Below, in pieces: positions 16,302 through 24,896 of a stretch of 64,000 nt of DNA. Every line of letters starts with the position of its first letter. Position 1 is the stretch's first letter. Below the pieces are notes generated by a model. The model had not been told where the DNA came from, did not search any database, and saw only the letters and a program-made list of their open reading frames with translations. Made by a program: the position numbers and the translations under genes. The DNA comes from Oscillospiraceae bacterium (lineage in GTDB: Bacteria; Bacillota; Clostridia; Oscillospirales; Acutalibacteraceae), in NCBI GenBank assembly GCA_902786285.1, contig CADABX010000004.1, forward strand, positions 1-64,000, in the 5' to 3' direction.

Positions 16302-17819
16302 TTATCTGCTTCTTTGCGGAATCAGCCGCAGATTTTCTCCGCGAATTGTCAAAACACGGTCGTTGAGCGACACATCGCCGTTTGTTAAAAGCGCATAGTT
16401 CGCGCCTTTATACGCATACCGGACTTCGTGCTCCGCCGCGCTGACCTGCGCTGTCGTGTGCATCAGATCATAGGTCATGCCGGTCACACCGCGCGTCTCG
16501 ATTCCGTCTTCGGTGAAGACAACCGATTTTTCGCCCCATGAGACCTTCGCTTGTGTATCGGACAACCGCGCAAACGCAAAGTCTGCGCCCTGTGTATCCA
16601 GCGTGAGTCCGATGTCTGCGCGGATATCCTCCGCCCAGACAGCCGTATCAACCAGCGGCAGATTTTCATACAGCGCAAAGAACGATTCGCACGTGTCGGT
16701 CAGATAGTGCTCCGGCACGGTCTCGTCAAACAGATAGAACGCGCGCAAGAAAACACGGCTGCCGTCGCGGAACAGATTGGCTACATAGTTTTTACACTGA
16801 TAATACACAGACTGCAGATCTTCCGTATCCCAGTTTTTCAGCGACGCGCTGACCGTCGGCGGCGTTGTGAAGCCGAAGCGGGCGTTGAACCGCTGCGCCG
16901 TTTCGCTCATTTTTTCAAAGCGGACGTCGCCTTTTTGCCGCAAATAGTCAATCTGCCGCCGCAGCGGCGAGAGAATATCGCTGCCGGCAAAGCTGTTTTC
17001 CTGCCCGATCTGTGCATAGGCAAAATTCAGCGTTGCGCTGCCAAACAGATCATCAAGCAGCGCACGCTCAAACCGGGCGTCGGCGCCGGCGAACCAGACG
17101 GGCTCCAGTGTCCAGAAGATCACGTTTTTGTCTTTCGTTCCGGGCGAAAGAAACTTTTTGCCGTCGTAGTTGTGGAGCGGACTGGGACCCAGCAGCCGCA
17201 GGACCGGCACATCCAGCGTGTTTTCTTTCGTTTGCGCCGGAGTAAAAAGATTGTTGCGCGACGGATAATACGCGCCGTTGAAATAGCCGCCCACCAGCGA
17301 ATAGGCGTCGGTGTTTGTCTGGTCACGGCAGATACAAAGACATTGCACACCGTATCGGTCTTTGAGCCGGCAGGCCGTCCGCGTGTCGAGCAGCCACGAG
17401 CCGACAACAGCCGGATAGCTGCCGAACACCTCTTTGTATTTGCGCATCGCTTCGTCAATCAGCCGGTCGCGCGCTTCGGGCGGATACGCCATGGAAAAAC
17501 CGGGCCGGATATGCCAGTCCCACTTCCAGCCGTATTGGCTTTCATACGGCATACCGCAGGCGGTTGTCAGCGGCTCCACAATTTCATACCACAACCCCGT
17601 TTCGGTCAGCTCGCTCCGGTTTTCGCAAAACAGCGACACATACCGCGGATCGCACAGCGTGTCATATTGCAAAAGGAACGTGTGCGGCACCTGCAGTTCC
17701 AGCAGCATTTCCAGCTGCGCTTTGGTTGTTTGAAACAGCAGTTTGTCTGTGTCCGCGTCCCGCGGCTCGCACTGCCGCGCAAAATTCATAATATTGACGG
17801 ATTTCATGGTGTGGTACAT
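16302..17819 (-). CDS. Conserved clostridial protein of the polysaccharide-deacetylase/GH57-like barrel type
   Basis: 505 residues, no signal peptide. I recognise the N-terminal pattern (MKSVNIMNFARQCEPRD, then HTFLLQYD, GLWYEIVEPLT, GWKWDWHIRPGFSMAY, VGSWLLDT, CRDQTNTDAYSLVGGYFNGAYYPS) as a protein recurrent in gut Clostridia, usually placed near the NodB polysaccharide-deacetylase barrel. The acidic and His residues in these blocks (LQYD, DWHI, LDTRT, CRDQ) are likely active-site positions. The C-terminal third is beta-rich. Activity on a glycan is inferred from fold resemblance and from GH3 and GH95 neighbours. Start at 17819 follows GGGAGG by eight bases and a TTGCCT-N17-TATAAT promoter. 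Confidence 0.6.
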   Translation of the reverse strand: MYHTMKSVNIMNFARQCEPRDADTDKLLFQTTKAQLEMLLELQVPHTFLLQYDTLCDPRYVSLFCENRSELTETGLWYEIVEPLTTACGMPYESQYGWKWDWHIRPGFSMAYPPEARDRLIDEAMRKYKEVFGSYPAVVGSWLLDTRTACRLKDRYGVQCLCICRDQTNTDAYSLVGGYFNGAYYPSRNNLFTPAQTKENTLDVPVLRLLGPSPLHNYDGKKFLSPGTKDKNVIFWTLEPVWFAGADARFERALLDDLFGSATLNFAYAQIGQENSFAGSDILSPLRRQIDYLRQKGDVRFEKMSETAQRFNARFGFTTPPTVSASLKNWDTEDLQSVYYQCKNYVANLFRDGSRVFLRAFYLFDETVPEHYLTDTCESFFALYENLPLVDTAVWAEDIRADIGLTLDTQGADFAFARLSDTQAKVSWGEKSVVFTEDGIETRGVTGMTYDLMHTTAQVSAAEHEVRYAYKGANYALLTNGDVSLNDRVLTIRGENLRLIPQRSR

Positions 17820-17840
17820 CGTCGTCGCCTCCCTGCTGCT

Positions 17841-17869
17841 ATTATAGCGGTTTTTTTCGCAGAAGGCAA
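17841..17869 (-). promoter_or_regulatory. Promoter of the NodB-like gene
   Basis: Minus strand TTGCCT (17864-17869), 17-base spacer, TATAAT (17841-17846). Confidence 0.65.
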
Positions 17870-17918
17870 TTCCTTTTTGCCTTTCGGCAGCAAAATCTGT
17901 CCGCCGCACAACAGCCCC

Positions 17919-17947
17919 TTGCATCCGGCGCACAAACGCGCTATAAT
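17919..17947 (+). promoter_or_regulatory. Promoter of the AlkZ-related/HD gene pair
   Basis: TTGCAT (17919-17924), 17-base spacer, TATAAT (17942-17947). Back to back with the divergent NodB-like promoter. Confidence 0.7.
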
Positions 17948-17978
17948 GAACACAGATACAGCACAAGGCGGTGAGCGT

Positions 17979-18665
17979 ATGCGGCCCTATGACTTTACCA
18001 TCCAAAGCAAACAGGATCTGCTGGACGCGATCGACACGTTCGGCTTCCTGCCGTTTTTTGCCGGTTCCATCCCGGGCTTTTCGCTGGAGGAGCATGTGGC
18101 GCCGGAACTCTGGTATTCCCATACGAGCGATACATGGCCGGTCTGGGAATGGAAGGGCCCGGTCATCCGCGAAAGCGGCTGCGCCTACGGCAAGTTTTTT
18201 GAAAACAAGGCGGTGTTCATCAGCCGCGACTGGTTCACGCACTTTGCCAACTACCGGCGCGACGGCTATGATTTTGACGCGCGGTTTGACGAAGGGCTCG
18301 CCTCCTACCGCGACAAGGATCTGTTTGATCTGATCGACCGAAACGCGCCCGTACTGACAAAGCAGCTAAAGGCGCTCGGCAACTACCGCAAGGACGGCAA
18401 AAAGGGCTTTGATACGATCATCACCCGGCTGCAGGCGCAATGCTATGTGCTGATCAGCGATTTCGTCTATGCGATGGACAAAACCGGTAAGCCCTACGGC
18501 TGGGGCATCGCGGAATACGCCACGCCGGAGCGTCTGTTCGGCGCGTCGTTTGGCGATCGCGTCTACGGGTGCGAGCCGGAGGAATCGTATCAAAAACTGT
18601 ACGCACATCTGCGCTCCCTGTTTCCGGACGTGCCGGATGCTGTGCTGCGCAGGGTGCTGAAATAA
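17979..18665 (+). CDS. AlkZ-related protein (DNA glycosylase-like winged-helix family)
   Basis: 228 residues. The composition and pattern (FGFLPFFAGSIPGFSLEEHV, LWYSHTSDTWPVWEWKGPVI, AYGKFFENKAVFISRDWF, then KGFDTIITRLQAQCYVLISDFVYAMDKTGKPYGWGIAEY) match proteins annotated as AlkZ-related, distant relatives of the HTH_42 DNA glycosylases that unhook interstrand crosslinks. The QxQ-type catalytic motif of true AlkZ is not obvious (RLQAQCYV is the nearest), so DNA repair activity is only suggested. Followed 14 bases later by the HD hydrolase gene, likely one transcript. Confidence 0.7.
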   Translation: MRPYDFTIQSKQDLLDAIDTFGFLPFFAGSIPGFSLEEHVAPELWYSHTSDTWPVWEWKGPVIRESGCAYGKFFENKAVFISRDWFTHFANYRRDGYDFDARFDEGLASYRDKDLFDLIDRNAPVLTKQLKALGNYRKDGKKGFDTIITRLQAQCYVLISDFVYAMDKTGKPYGWGIAEYATPERLFGASFGDRVYGCEPEESYQKLYAHLRSLFPDVPDAVLRRVLK

Positions 18666-18679
18666 GGAGGAGATCTTTG

Positions 18680-19246
18680 ATGCTTTCACTGGAAAAGGCA
18701 ACCGAACTGAACGCACAGATGGTGGAGGAAGCGTCGCTGCTGCTGCACGAAAAAAACGTCTGCTACGCCATGGGCGCGATGGCCGCGCATTTCGGCGAAG
18801 ACCCGGAACACTGGCAGGCCATCGGCATGCTGCACGATTACGACTATGAAAAATACCCCGACGAACATCTGCAGCACACTGCCGAGCCTTTGCGCGCGCA
18901 GGGTGTGGACGAAGCGGACATCCGCGCGATCCTTTCCCACGGCTACGGCATCTGCACCGACGTGAAACCCGAAACGAACCTCGAAAAAAGTCTGTTTACC
19001 GTGGACGAACTGACCGGCATCATTCAGGCCTGCGCCCGGATGCGGCCGCACGGGATCACCGATCTCGAGGTCAAAAGCTTTATGAAAAAGTTCAAGGACA
19101 AACGCTTTGCCGCAAAATGCGACCGCGCGCTGATTTTGCAGGGCTGCGAACTGCTCGGCATGGAGCTGCGGGACGTGGCCGCCATCTGCATCGAAGGGAT
19201 GAAAGCGCACGCGCAAGAGCTCGGACTGCAGGGCACGGAAAGCTGA
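18680..19246 (+). CDS. HD-domain hydrolase
   Basis: 188 residues. Metal-binding HD pair in GMLHDYDYEKYP (His52, Asp53), with an upstream His in AAHFGEDPEHW and a downstream ILSHGYG His, giving the HD superfamily pattern. Members hydrolyse phosphate esters of nucleotides; this subtype is often listed simply as HDIG/HD protein near tRNA or nucleotide metabolism. The start follows AAGGAGGAG by nine bases; codons before it overlap the previous gene in a wrong frame. Substrate unknown. Confidence 0.82.
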   Translation: MLSLEKATELNAQMVEEASLLLHEKNVCYAMGAMAAHFGEDPEHWQAIGMLHDYDYEKYPDEHLQHTAEPLRAQGVDEADIRAILSHGYGICTDVKPETNLEKSLFTVDELTGIIQACARMRPHGITDLEVKSFMKKFKDKRFAAKCDRALILQGCELLGMELRDVAAICIEGMKAHAQELGLQGTES

Positions 19247-19262
19247 AAGGAAGGCGAACGGC

Positions 19263-19454
19263 ATATATATCACGGTCAACGGCGTCCGGCTTTTCTATGA
19301 AACCGTCGGCACAGGCCGACCGCTTGTGATGGTGCATTGCAACAGTATGGATCACAAAATCTTCCGCAAGGCCGCGCAGGTGCTTTCGCAGCACTATACG
19401 GTCTATCTGCCCGATTCGCGCGACCACGGCAAAAGCGAATACTGTTCAGATTGA
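19263..19454 (+). pseudogene. Remnant of an alpha/beta hydrolase (N-terminal part)
   Basis: Sixty-three codons read ITVNGVRLFYETVGTGRPLV, then MVHCNSMDHKIF and VYLPDSRDHGKSE, the first strands of an alpha/beta hydrolase up to the DSRGHGKS region, then stop. The start position holds ATA where ATG is expected, eight bases after AAGGAAGG, and the oxyanion HG is changed to HC. The catalytic Ser, Asp and His domain is missing. A second relic (about 19487-19598) ends PFDKLASFFTIHLK and belongs to something I cannot name. The gene has decayed behind the HD hydrolase. Confidence 0.7.
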
Positions 19455-19617
19455 AAAACAAGCATCTTCATCATATCTTCTTCTCTCAATCGGCTGCGTC
19501 GTCAGGCGCGTGCGCACACCGATCTGTATGACGGCGGCGGCAAAAATGCCATCCCGTTTGACAAGCTGGCGTCGTTCTTTACCATCCACCTCAAATAAGC
19601 GTTTTTGTCTGCCATTA

Positions 19618-19645
19618 CCCCGCCGGACGGCGGGGTTCTTTTTTA
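19618..19645 (+). terminator. Terminator after the AlkZ-related/HD unit
   Basis: CCCCGCC (19618-19624) / GGCGGGG (19629-19635) stem, then TTCTTTTTT. Confidence 0.75.
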
Positions 19646-19680
19646 TTGCGGAAAAAGGCGAAGGTTTCTTCTCCTTTCTC

Positions 19681-19711
19681 TTGACTTTCCTGCTATGCTA
19701 TGGTTTATAAT
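19681..19711 (+). promoter_or_regulatory. Promoter of the TipAS gene
   Basis: TTGACT (19681-19686), a 19-base spacer, TATAAT (19706-19711). A 19-base spacer is the kind used by MerR-type activators, of which TipA is one; no clear dyad was confirmed in it. Confidence 0.5.
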
Positions 19712-19777
19712 GGTAGCAGACGGAAGCGTCCGGGCATGCTCCGTCCTTGCAAAACGAAAAAGAAAGAACGTGACACG

Positions 19778-20167
19778 ATGGATTACAGCAAAACCGACGC
19801 CTTTGCCGCCGAAGCGAAAGCGCGCTGGGGCGATACCGACGCTTACAGGGAATATGAACAAACAACCGCCGCAAAAAGCGATGACGAAATGCAGGCCGCC
19901 GGGGACGGGCTGATGCAAAGGCTGGCTGTGTTCGGCGCGTTGCAAACGCACGACGTGTCCGATCCGGCCGTGCAGCAGCAGGTGCAGACGGTCAAGGATT
20001 ACATCACCGCGCATTTTTACACCTGCACCGACCAAATCCTCGCAGGGCTCGGCAAGCTCTATGCCGCCGGCGGCGACTTCACCAAAAACATCGACCGTGC
20101 CGGCGGCCCGGGCGCCGCAGCCTTTGCCGGCCGCGCCATCGCGTGGTATTGCCAACAAACCCGCTGA
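19778..20167 (+). CDS. Stand-alone TipAS antibiotic-recognition domain protein
   Basis: 129 residues. Matches the drug-binding half of TipA-type MerR regulators: KARWGDTDAYREYE near the N terminus, the helix containing MQRLAVFG, VKDYITAHFYTCTDQILAGLGKLYAAGGDFTKNIDRAGGPGAAAFAGRAIAWYC at the end (given here in parts of the known pattern). In Streptomyces the short form TipAS binds thiopeptides and blunts their effect. There is no DNA-binding domain, so sequestration of a peptide antibiotic is a reasonable guess. Weak ribosome site (AGAAAGAACG). Stop lies 18 bases before the GH95 gene, so they may share a transcript. Confidence 0.8.
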   Translation: MDYSKTDAFAAEAKARWGDTDAYREYEQTTAAKSDDEMQAAGDGLMQRLAVFGALQTHDVSDPAVQQQVQTVKDYITAHFYTCTDQILAGLGKLYAAGGDFTKNIDRAGGPGAAAFAGRAIAWYCQQTR

Positions 20168-20185
20168 AACAGAAAAGGAGCGCCA

Positions 20186-22438
20186 ATGGACAACAACATG
20201 CTTTTTTACACCGAACCCGCAAACAACTGGCACGAGGCGCTGCCGCTCGGCAACGGGTCGCTCGGCGCCATGTGCTACAGCGGCACGCAGACGGATCTGA
20301 TCTCGCTCAACCACGACACCCTTTGGACCGGCCGGCCGTGCACGATAAAAAAAGACGGCGCATACGAAAGCTTTCAAAAAGCGAAATCGCTCGTTCTGCG
20401 CGGCGCGTACGACAAAGCGCAGGCGGAGATCGAGCAAAACTTTCTCACCTGCTGGTCGCAGGCGTATATGCCGTTCGGCGATCTGACGCTGACGTTCGAT
20501 CTGCCCGCCGAAAGCGAAAGTTACCGCCGCACACTCGATCTGCGAAGCGCGGTGCTCGAAAGCAGCTTTCGCGCGGCGTCCGCAGAAATCAAAAAGACGG
20601 CGTTCATCTCGTACCCGGACGACGTGCTGGTGTATCGGATCGACAGTGAAGACGGCCGACCGCTGTCGCTTTGCGCGGCGCTGACAAGTCCGCTGCGGTC
20701 AAGCGTTCAGATCGACGGCGACACGCTGATTGTGGACGGCATATGCCCGGCGGATTCCGACAAAAACAGTCCGGACTATCCCTGCAGCAATCTGATCTAT
20801 GCCGAGGATCCGAAGAAAACCGGCGTTTTGTTCCGCGGCGCGTGCAAGGTTGTAACCGACGGCGCCGTCTGCGCAGACGGCGACACATTGCGGGTTGCAG
20901 ACGCAACGTGTGTGGTTTTGCTGCTCACGATCCAAACGAGCTACAACGGCTTCGACAAATGCCCGGCGACCGAAGGCAGAGAATACAAAAACGCCTGCAT
21001 GGACACGCTGCGCCGTGCGGAAAGCCGCGGGTTCGACCTGCTGCTGCAGCGCCACCGGGACGACTACGGTCCGCTTTACGGCCGTGTGTCGCTCGACCTG
21101 TGCGACAAAAGCGAAGACCGGCCGACCGACGAACGGCTGCACGCGTTCCGGCCGGGCAGTGCGGATTGCGGATTATATGAACTGCTGTTCAACTACGGGC
21201 GGTATCTGCTGCTCGCGTCGTCGCGCCCCGGCAGCCTTGCCACCAATTTACAGGGCATCTGGAACAACAGCACCCGCCCGCCGTGGAATTCCAACTACAC
21301 GGTCAATATCAATACCGAAATGAACTATTGGGGCGCGCTGCCGTGCAATCTGCCCGAAACCATGGCGCCGCTGGTGCAGTTGATCCGCGCCCTTGCCGTC
21401 ACCGGCAAAGAAACCGCGCGGCAATATTATCATGCGTCCGGATTTGTTGCACACCACAACGCCGACATCTGGGGCTTCTCGGCGCCGGTACGGGGCAACG
21501 CGTGCTGGGGCTTCTGGCCGGGCGCGTCGGGCTGGCTTTGCCGCAGCCTGTATGAGCTGTTTGAATACACGCAGGACAAAGACTTCCTGCGTGAAACGGC
21601 GCTTCCGCTGATGAAGCAGGCGGCGCTGTTTTATCTCGATCTGCTCACCGAAGACACGGACGGCACGCTGATGATCTGCCCGGCGACCTCGCCCGAAAAC
21701 AGCTTTTTGGTCGATGGTGCGCGCGTCGCCGTTGCAAAGAGCACGGCGATGATGAACAGCATTGTGCTGGATCTGTTTATCAACTGCAAAAAGAGCTGTG
21801 AAGCGCTCGGCATCGACGACGATTTTTACAAAACGATCTGCACGCGCATTCCGCAGATCAAGCCGCTGCAGATCGGCAAAGACGGCACTGTCCTGGAATG
21901 GAACGAGCCGCTGGAGGAATCGGAGGTCCACCACCGCCATGTGTCCCATCTTTATGCCCTGCACCCCGCGGGCCTGATTACGCCCAAAGACACGGCGCTC
22001 TTCGACGCATGCAAAAAAACGCTTGAACGCCGTGGCGACGACGGCACGGGCTGGAGCCTCGCGTGGAAGGTCAACTTCTGGGCGCGGCTGCGCGACGGCG
22101 ACCGGGCGCTGCGTCTGGTGGACAAGCTGCTCACCTTCGTCGACCCCGACGGCAACAACGGCCGGGGCGGCGTCTATGCCAATTTGTTTGACGCGCATCC
22201 GCCGTTTCAAATCGACGGCAACTTCGGCGTGCTTTCGGGCATCTGCGAAATGCTGCTGCAATCGGACGACGACAATCTCTATCTGCTGCCCGCCCTGCCC
22301 GACCGGTGGAACACCGGTTCTGTCAAAGGGCTTGCCGCGCGCGGCGGCGTTACGGTGGATATTACCTGGCTGGACGGCAAAATCACGGACTACGCCATCC
22401 ACGGCAAAACGGCAAAGCAGATCGTTTTGTGCCGGTAA
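20186..22438 (+). CDS. GH95 alpha-L-fucosidase/galactosidase
   Basis: 750 residues, no signal peptide. N-terminal beta domain opening [23 protein letters not shown] and HDTLWTGRP, an (alpha/alpha)6 barrel with [24 protein letters not shown] (in family blocks), the [16 protein letters not shown] and [12 protein letters not shown] motifs, and the catalytic Asp region [17 protein letters not shown] near residue 670. GH95 inverting enzymes release alpha-1,2-L-fucose or alpha-L-galactose from host mucin, milk or plant glycans. The cytoplasmic location implies import of fucosylated oligosaccharides. AAAGGAG sits seven bases before ATG. Confidence 0.92.
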   Translation: MDNNMLFYTEPANNWHEALPLGNGSLGAMCYSGTQTDLISLNHDTLWTGRPCTIKKDGAYESFQKAKSLVLRGAYDKAQAEIEQNFLTCWSQAYMPFGDLTLTFDLPAESESYRRTLDLRSAVLESSFRAASAEIKKTAFISYPDDVLVYRIDSEDGRPLSLCAALTSPLRSSVQIDGDTLIVDGICPADSDKNSPDYPCSNLIYAEDPKKTGVLFRGACKVVTDGAVCADGDTLRVADATCVVLLLTIQTSYNGFDKCPATEGREYKNACMDTLRRAESRGFDLLLQRHRDDYGPLYGRVSLDLCDKSEDRPTDERLHAFRPGSADCGLYELLFNYGRYLLLASSRPGSLATNLQGIWNNSTRPPWNSNYTVNINTEMNYWGALPCNLPETMAPLVQLIRALAVTGKETARQYYHASGFVAHHNADIWGFSAPVRGNACWGFWPGASGWLCRSLYELFEYTQDKDFLRETALPLMKQAALFYLDLLTEDTDGTLMICPATSPENSFLVDGARVAVAKSTAMMNSIVLDLFINCKKSCEALGIDDDFYKTICTRIPQIKPLQIGKDGTVLEWNEPLEESEVHHRHVSHLYALHPAGLITPKDTALFDACKKTLERRGDDGTGWSLAWKVNFWARLRDGDRALRLVDKLLTFVDPDGNNGRGGVYANLFDAHPPFQIDGNFGVLSGICEMLLQSDDDNLYLLPALPDRWNTGSVKGLAARGGVTVDITWLDGKITDYAIHGKTAKQIVLCR

Positions 22439-22448
22439 CAAAGACGAA

Positions 22449-22477
22449 CGGCAGCGGATGTCCGCTGCCGGTTTTCA
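22449..22477 (+). terminator. Terminator after GH95
   Basis: CGGCAGCGGA/TCCGCTGCCG inverted repeat followed by a short TTTT. Confidence 0.55.
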
Positions 22478-22774
22478 TGCGTCGTCTTTCACATAAAATC
22501 CATATTCACCGTCTATGGCCGGGATCGTTTTTGCCCAAAGGTTTTCGATCTGCACATAGGTCCCGCGCTCAACGGCAAGGAGCACCCGGTCGATCTGCGC
22601 TTCCGTGCCCTGAATCTCCATCGACACCGCGCCGTCCCGGTCGTTGCGCACCCAGCCGGTGGCGCCGACGGCGTTTGCGGCGTGAACGGCGCGAAAGCGG
22701 AATCCAACCCCCTGCACATTGCCCGTAAACCGCAGCGCGCGGCGAAGGACGAAATCTGGTTTCTGCTGTTCCAT
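22475..22774 (-). CDS. acyP: Acylphosphatase
   Basis: 99 residues; hydrolyses acyl phosphates. Active-site GNVQGVGFR (18-26, Arg26) and Asn44 in GWVRNDRDG are both present in the single ferredoxin-like fold. AAAGGCGG ribosome site. It lies 22 bases downstream of hypA on the same strand. HypF of hydrogenase maturation also carries an acylphosphatase domain, so the pairing with hypA is worth noting, though a free-standing acylphosphatase has no known role in that pathway. Confidence 0.92.
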   Translation of the reverse strand: MEQQKPDFVLRRALRFTGNVQGVGFRFRAVHAANAVGATGWVRNDRDGAVSMEIQGTEAQIDRVLLAVERGTYVQIENLWAKTIPAIDGEYGFYVKDDA

Positions 22775-22796
22775 ATGCGTCCGCCTTTCTGTTTTT

Positions 22797-23141
22797 CTAT
22801 TCGGCCTCGATCTCCTTAATCACGCATTCGTTTCCCTGCAGCAGCCACGTTTCGCCGCTGTGACAATAGGGACACTCCTTGCCATACCGCACGGTTTCAT
22901 ACTCGCTTTTGCAACTGTTGCACCATGTCACGGCCGGGATCTGTTCGAGCACCAGTTCGCTTTCCCGGAGCACCGGATAGCGGCCCTTGAAATAGTCCCA
23001 CGCCTCGCAAAACAGATCGGTCATGATCCCCGACACTTCGCCCACCTGCAGCACGACCTTGCCGATTTTTTGAAGCTGCTCCTCTTTGGCGGTTTCGTCC
23101 AGCGTTTTTGCAAGGTGCAATACGATTCCCATTTCGTGCAT
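22797..23141 (-). CDS. hypA: Nickel metallochaperone HypA/HybF
   Basis: 114 residues. N-terminal MHE holds the nickel-binding His2; the zinc ribbon has Cys74, Cys77, Cys90 and Cys93 (WCNSC...CPYC). Delivers nickel, with HypB, to NiFe hydrogenase. No hypB-F or hydrogenase structural gene is in the window, so either they lie elsewhere or the protein serves another nickel enzyme. AAAGGAG eight bases upstream of ATG. Runs with acyP, divergent from the redox operon. Confidence 0.92.
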   Translation of the reverse strand: MHEMGIVLHLAKTLDETAKEEQLQKIGKVVLQVGEVSGIMTDLFCEAWDYFKGRYPVLRESELVLEQIPAVTWCNSCKSEYETVRYGKECPYCHSGETWLLQGNECVIKEIEAE

Positions 23142-23263
23142 GACTGCTTCTCCTTTTGCGTCGGTCTTTTGCTATCATACCACACCCTGCCAAAAAAAGA
23201 AAGAGATTGCGGGAAACTGCATCCCGAATTCTTTATCATTTTTAATCAAATGCCGCCGGAAGC

Positions 23264-23292
23264 TTGCTTTTTGCGTCTGCAGGCGGTATAAT
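23264..23292 (+). promoter_or_regulatory. Promoter of the three-gene redox operon
   Basis: TTGCTT (23264-23269), 17-base spacer, TATAAT (23287-23292). Confidence 0.7.
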
Positions 23293-23312
23293 GAAACAGT
23301 AATCAACGTCGT

Positions 23313-23340
23313 CAGGAGGGACAGCACGCTGTTCCTCCTG
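23313..23340 (+). promoter_or_regulatory. Leader hairpin of the redox operon
   Basis: 13-bp stem with one G-U pair (23313-23325 with 23328-23340), near-zero loop, no T-run. It sits 23 bases before the ATG, between the promoter and the GAGAGGG ribosome site. Its arms contain GGAGG and CCTCC, so it could protect the mRNA end or bind the ribosome site; no known riboswitch fits. Confidence 0.55.
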
Positions 23341-23363
23341 ATTGAACGAAGAGAGGGTTAAAG

Positions 23364-24896
23364 ATGAAATATTACAAAGACCACTATGACGTCATTGTCA
23401 TCGGCGGTGCGCTGGCCGGACTTTCGTCGGCGCTGATGCTCGCCGAAAAAGGCAAGGATGTGCTGGTGCTCGAACGCCACAATCTTCCCGGCGGCATCGC
23501 AACCAGCTTTGTGCGCGGCGGCATCGAGATCGAAGCGGCACTGCATGAGATGATGAGCATCGGCGAAAAGGGCAACCGCCTCAAGGTCGGCAAATTCTTT
23601 GACGACATGGGCGTCGACATCGAATGGCTCAAGGTGCCCGAAGCCTATCACGCGTCGCTGCCCGGCCTGGAAGTCACGCTGCACCCGGGGCTCGAAACGT
23701 TTTCCAAAGAGATCGACGCCGTGGTGCCCGGCACGTATCGGAAGGTGCTCGATCTGCTGAACCTTTGCAGCACCGTGTTCGACTCCGTCAACGAGCTGTC
23801 GATCCACCCGATGAGCAAGGCGAAGATGCTTTTAAAGCACGAAGCGTTTGTCAAAACCGCCGGCTACACCGCAAAAGAGGTCATCGACAGCTTCGGTCTG
23901 CCAAAAGCCGCGCAGGATCTGCTTTCACCCTACTGGATCTATGTCGGCTCGGGCCTTTCCGAGCTGCCGTTCACAATCTATGCCGTTCTGATGGCGGACT
24001 ATGTCGGCTACGGCTCCTTTATCCCGCGCAAATTCAGCCACGAGATGAGCCTCAAAATGGCCGAGCGCGCCGAAGAGATGGGCGTGCAGATCGAATACCG
24101 CCAGCATGTGGAAAAGATCCTGGTCAAAAACGGCAAAGCCTACGGCGTGCGCACCGCAAACGGCGACGAGATTTACGCGGACTACGTCATCTCCTCGTCC
24201 TATCCGAACAAGGTCTATACCTCGATGATCGAACCGGCGTCTGAAGTGCCGTCCGGCGCGATCAAAATGGTCAACGGCCGCCGCCTGAGCCTGACGGCGT
24301 TTTCCGTCATCATGATCCTTGACGACACCGCCGAGCGCCTCGGCATCAAGGATTACAGCGTGTTCCGCGGCGACACGATGGACACCGACGTGCTCTATCA
24401 GAATCTCGCCGGCCTCGGCCCGTACCGCTACCTGACCTGCATTTGCCATAATCTCGGCAACGACACCGCAACACCTGCGGGCACCTGTTCCTATTCCATT
24501 ACCACGCTGCCGCGCGTGGACGGCTGGAAAACCGTGAAAGCCGAGGATTACGACCGTGTCAAGCACGAAGTCGCAAAGCAGATGATCGACGACATGAGCG
24601 CTTATCTCGGCGTCAACCTGCTCGACCATATCCTCGAGATCGTGATCGAAACGCCGATGACTGTCAACCGCTATACCAACGCGTGGAACGGCTGCATTTA
24701 CGGCTACGCCCATACGATGGACGACCATATCATTGCCCGGCTGCAGACCGCCGAAGCGGAAAGCTTTATCAAACATCTCGAATTCTCCGGCGCCCACGCG
24801 ATCTCCGGCGACGGCATGGGTCCGGCGGTCACCAACGGCAGAAAGGCCGCAAAAAATGTGCTCGATTCCATGGCAAGGGAGGCGGTAAACCAATGA
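23364..24896 (+). CDS. FAD-dependent oxidoreductase of the phytoene desaturase (CrtI)/retinol saturase type
   Basis: 510 residues. FAD-binding Rossmann motif at the N terminus, VIVIGGALAGLSSALMLAEKG (14-22 core), then VLERHNLPGGIATSF, the CrtI-family signature. The C terminus ends with a second FAD contact, SGDGMGPAVTNGRKAAKNV. Related enzymes add or remove hydride across C=C bonds of polyenes or lipids, but no carotenoid genes are present, so the substrate is unknown. First gene of a tight operon: its stop overlaps the next ATG (ATGA). The partners supply electron-transfer modules, suggesting a soluble reductase system. Confidence 0.85.
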   Translation: MKYYKDHYDVIVIGGALAGLSSALMLAEKGKDVLVLERHNLPGGIATSFVRGGIEIEAALHEMMSIGEKGNRLKVGKFFDDMGVDIEWLKVPEAYHASLPGLEVTLHPGLETFSKEIDAVVPGTYRKVLDLLNLCSTVFDSVNELSIHPMSKAKMLLKHEAFVKTAGYTAKEVIDSFGLPKAAQDLLSPYWIYVGSGLSELPFTIYAVLMADYVGYGSFIPRKFSHEMSLKMAERAEEMGVQIEYRQHVEKILVKNGKAYGVRTANGDEIYADYVISSSYPNKVYTSMIEPASEVPSGAIKMVNGRRLSLTAFSVIMILDDTAERLGIKDYSVFRGDTMDTDVLYQNLAGLGPYRYLTCICHNLGNDTATPAGTCSYSITTLPRVDGWKTVKAEDYDRVKHEVAKQMIDDMSAYLGVNLLDHILEIVIETPMTVNRYTNAWNGCIYGYAHTMDDHIIARLQTAEAESFIKHLEFSGAHAISGDGMGPAVTNGRKAAKNVLDSMAREAVNQ

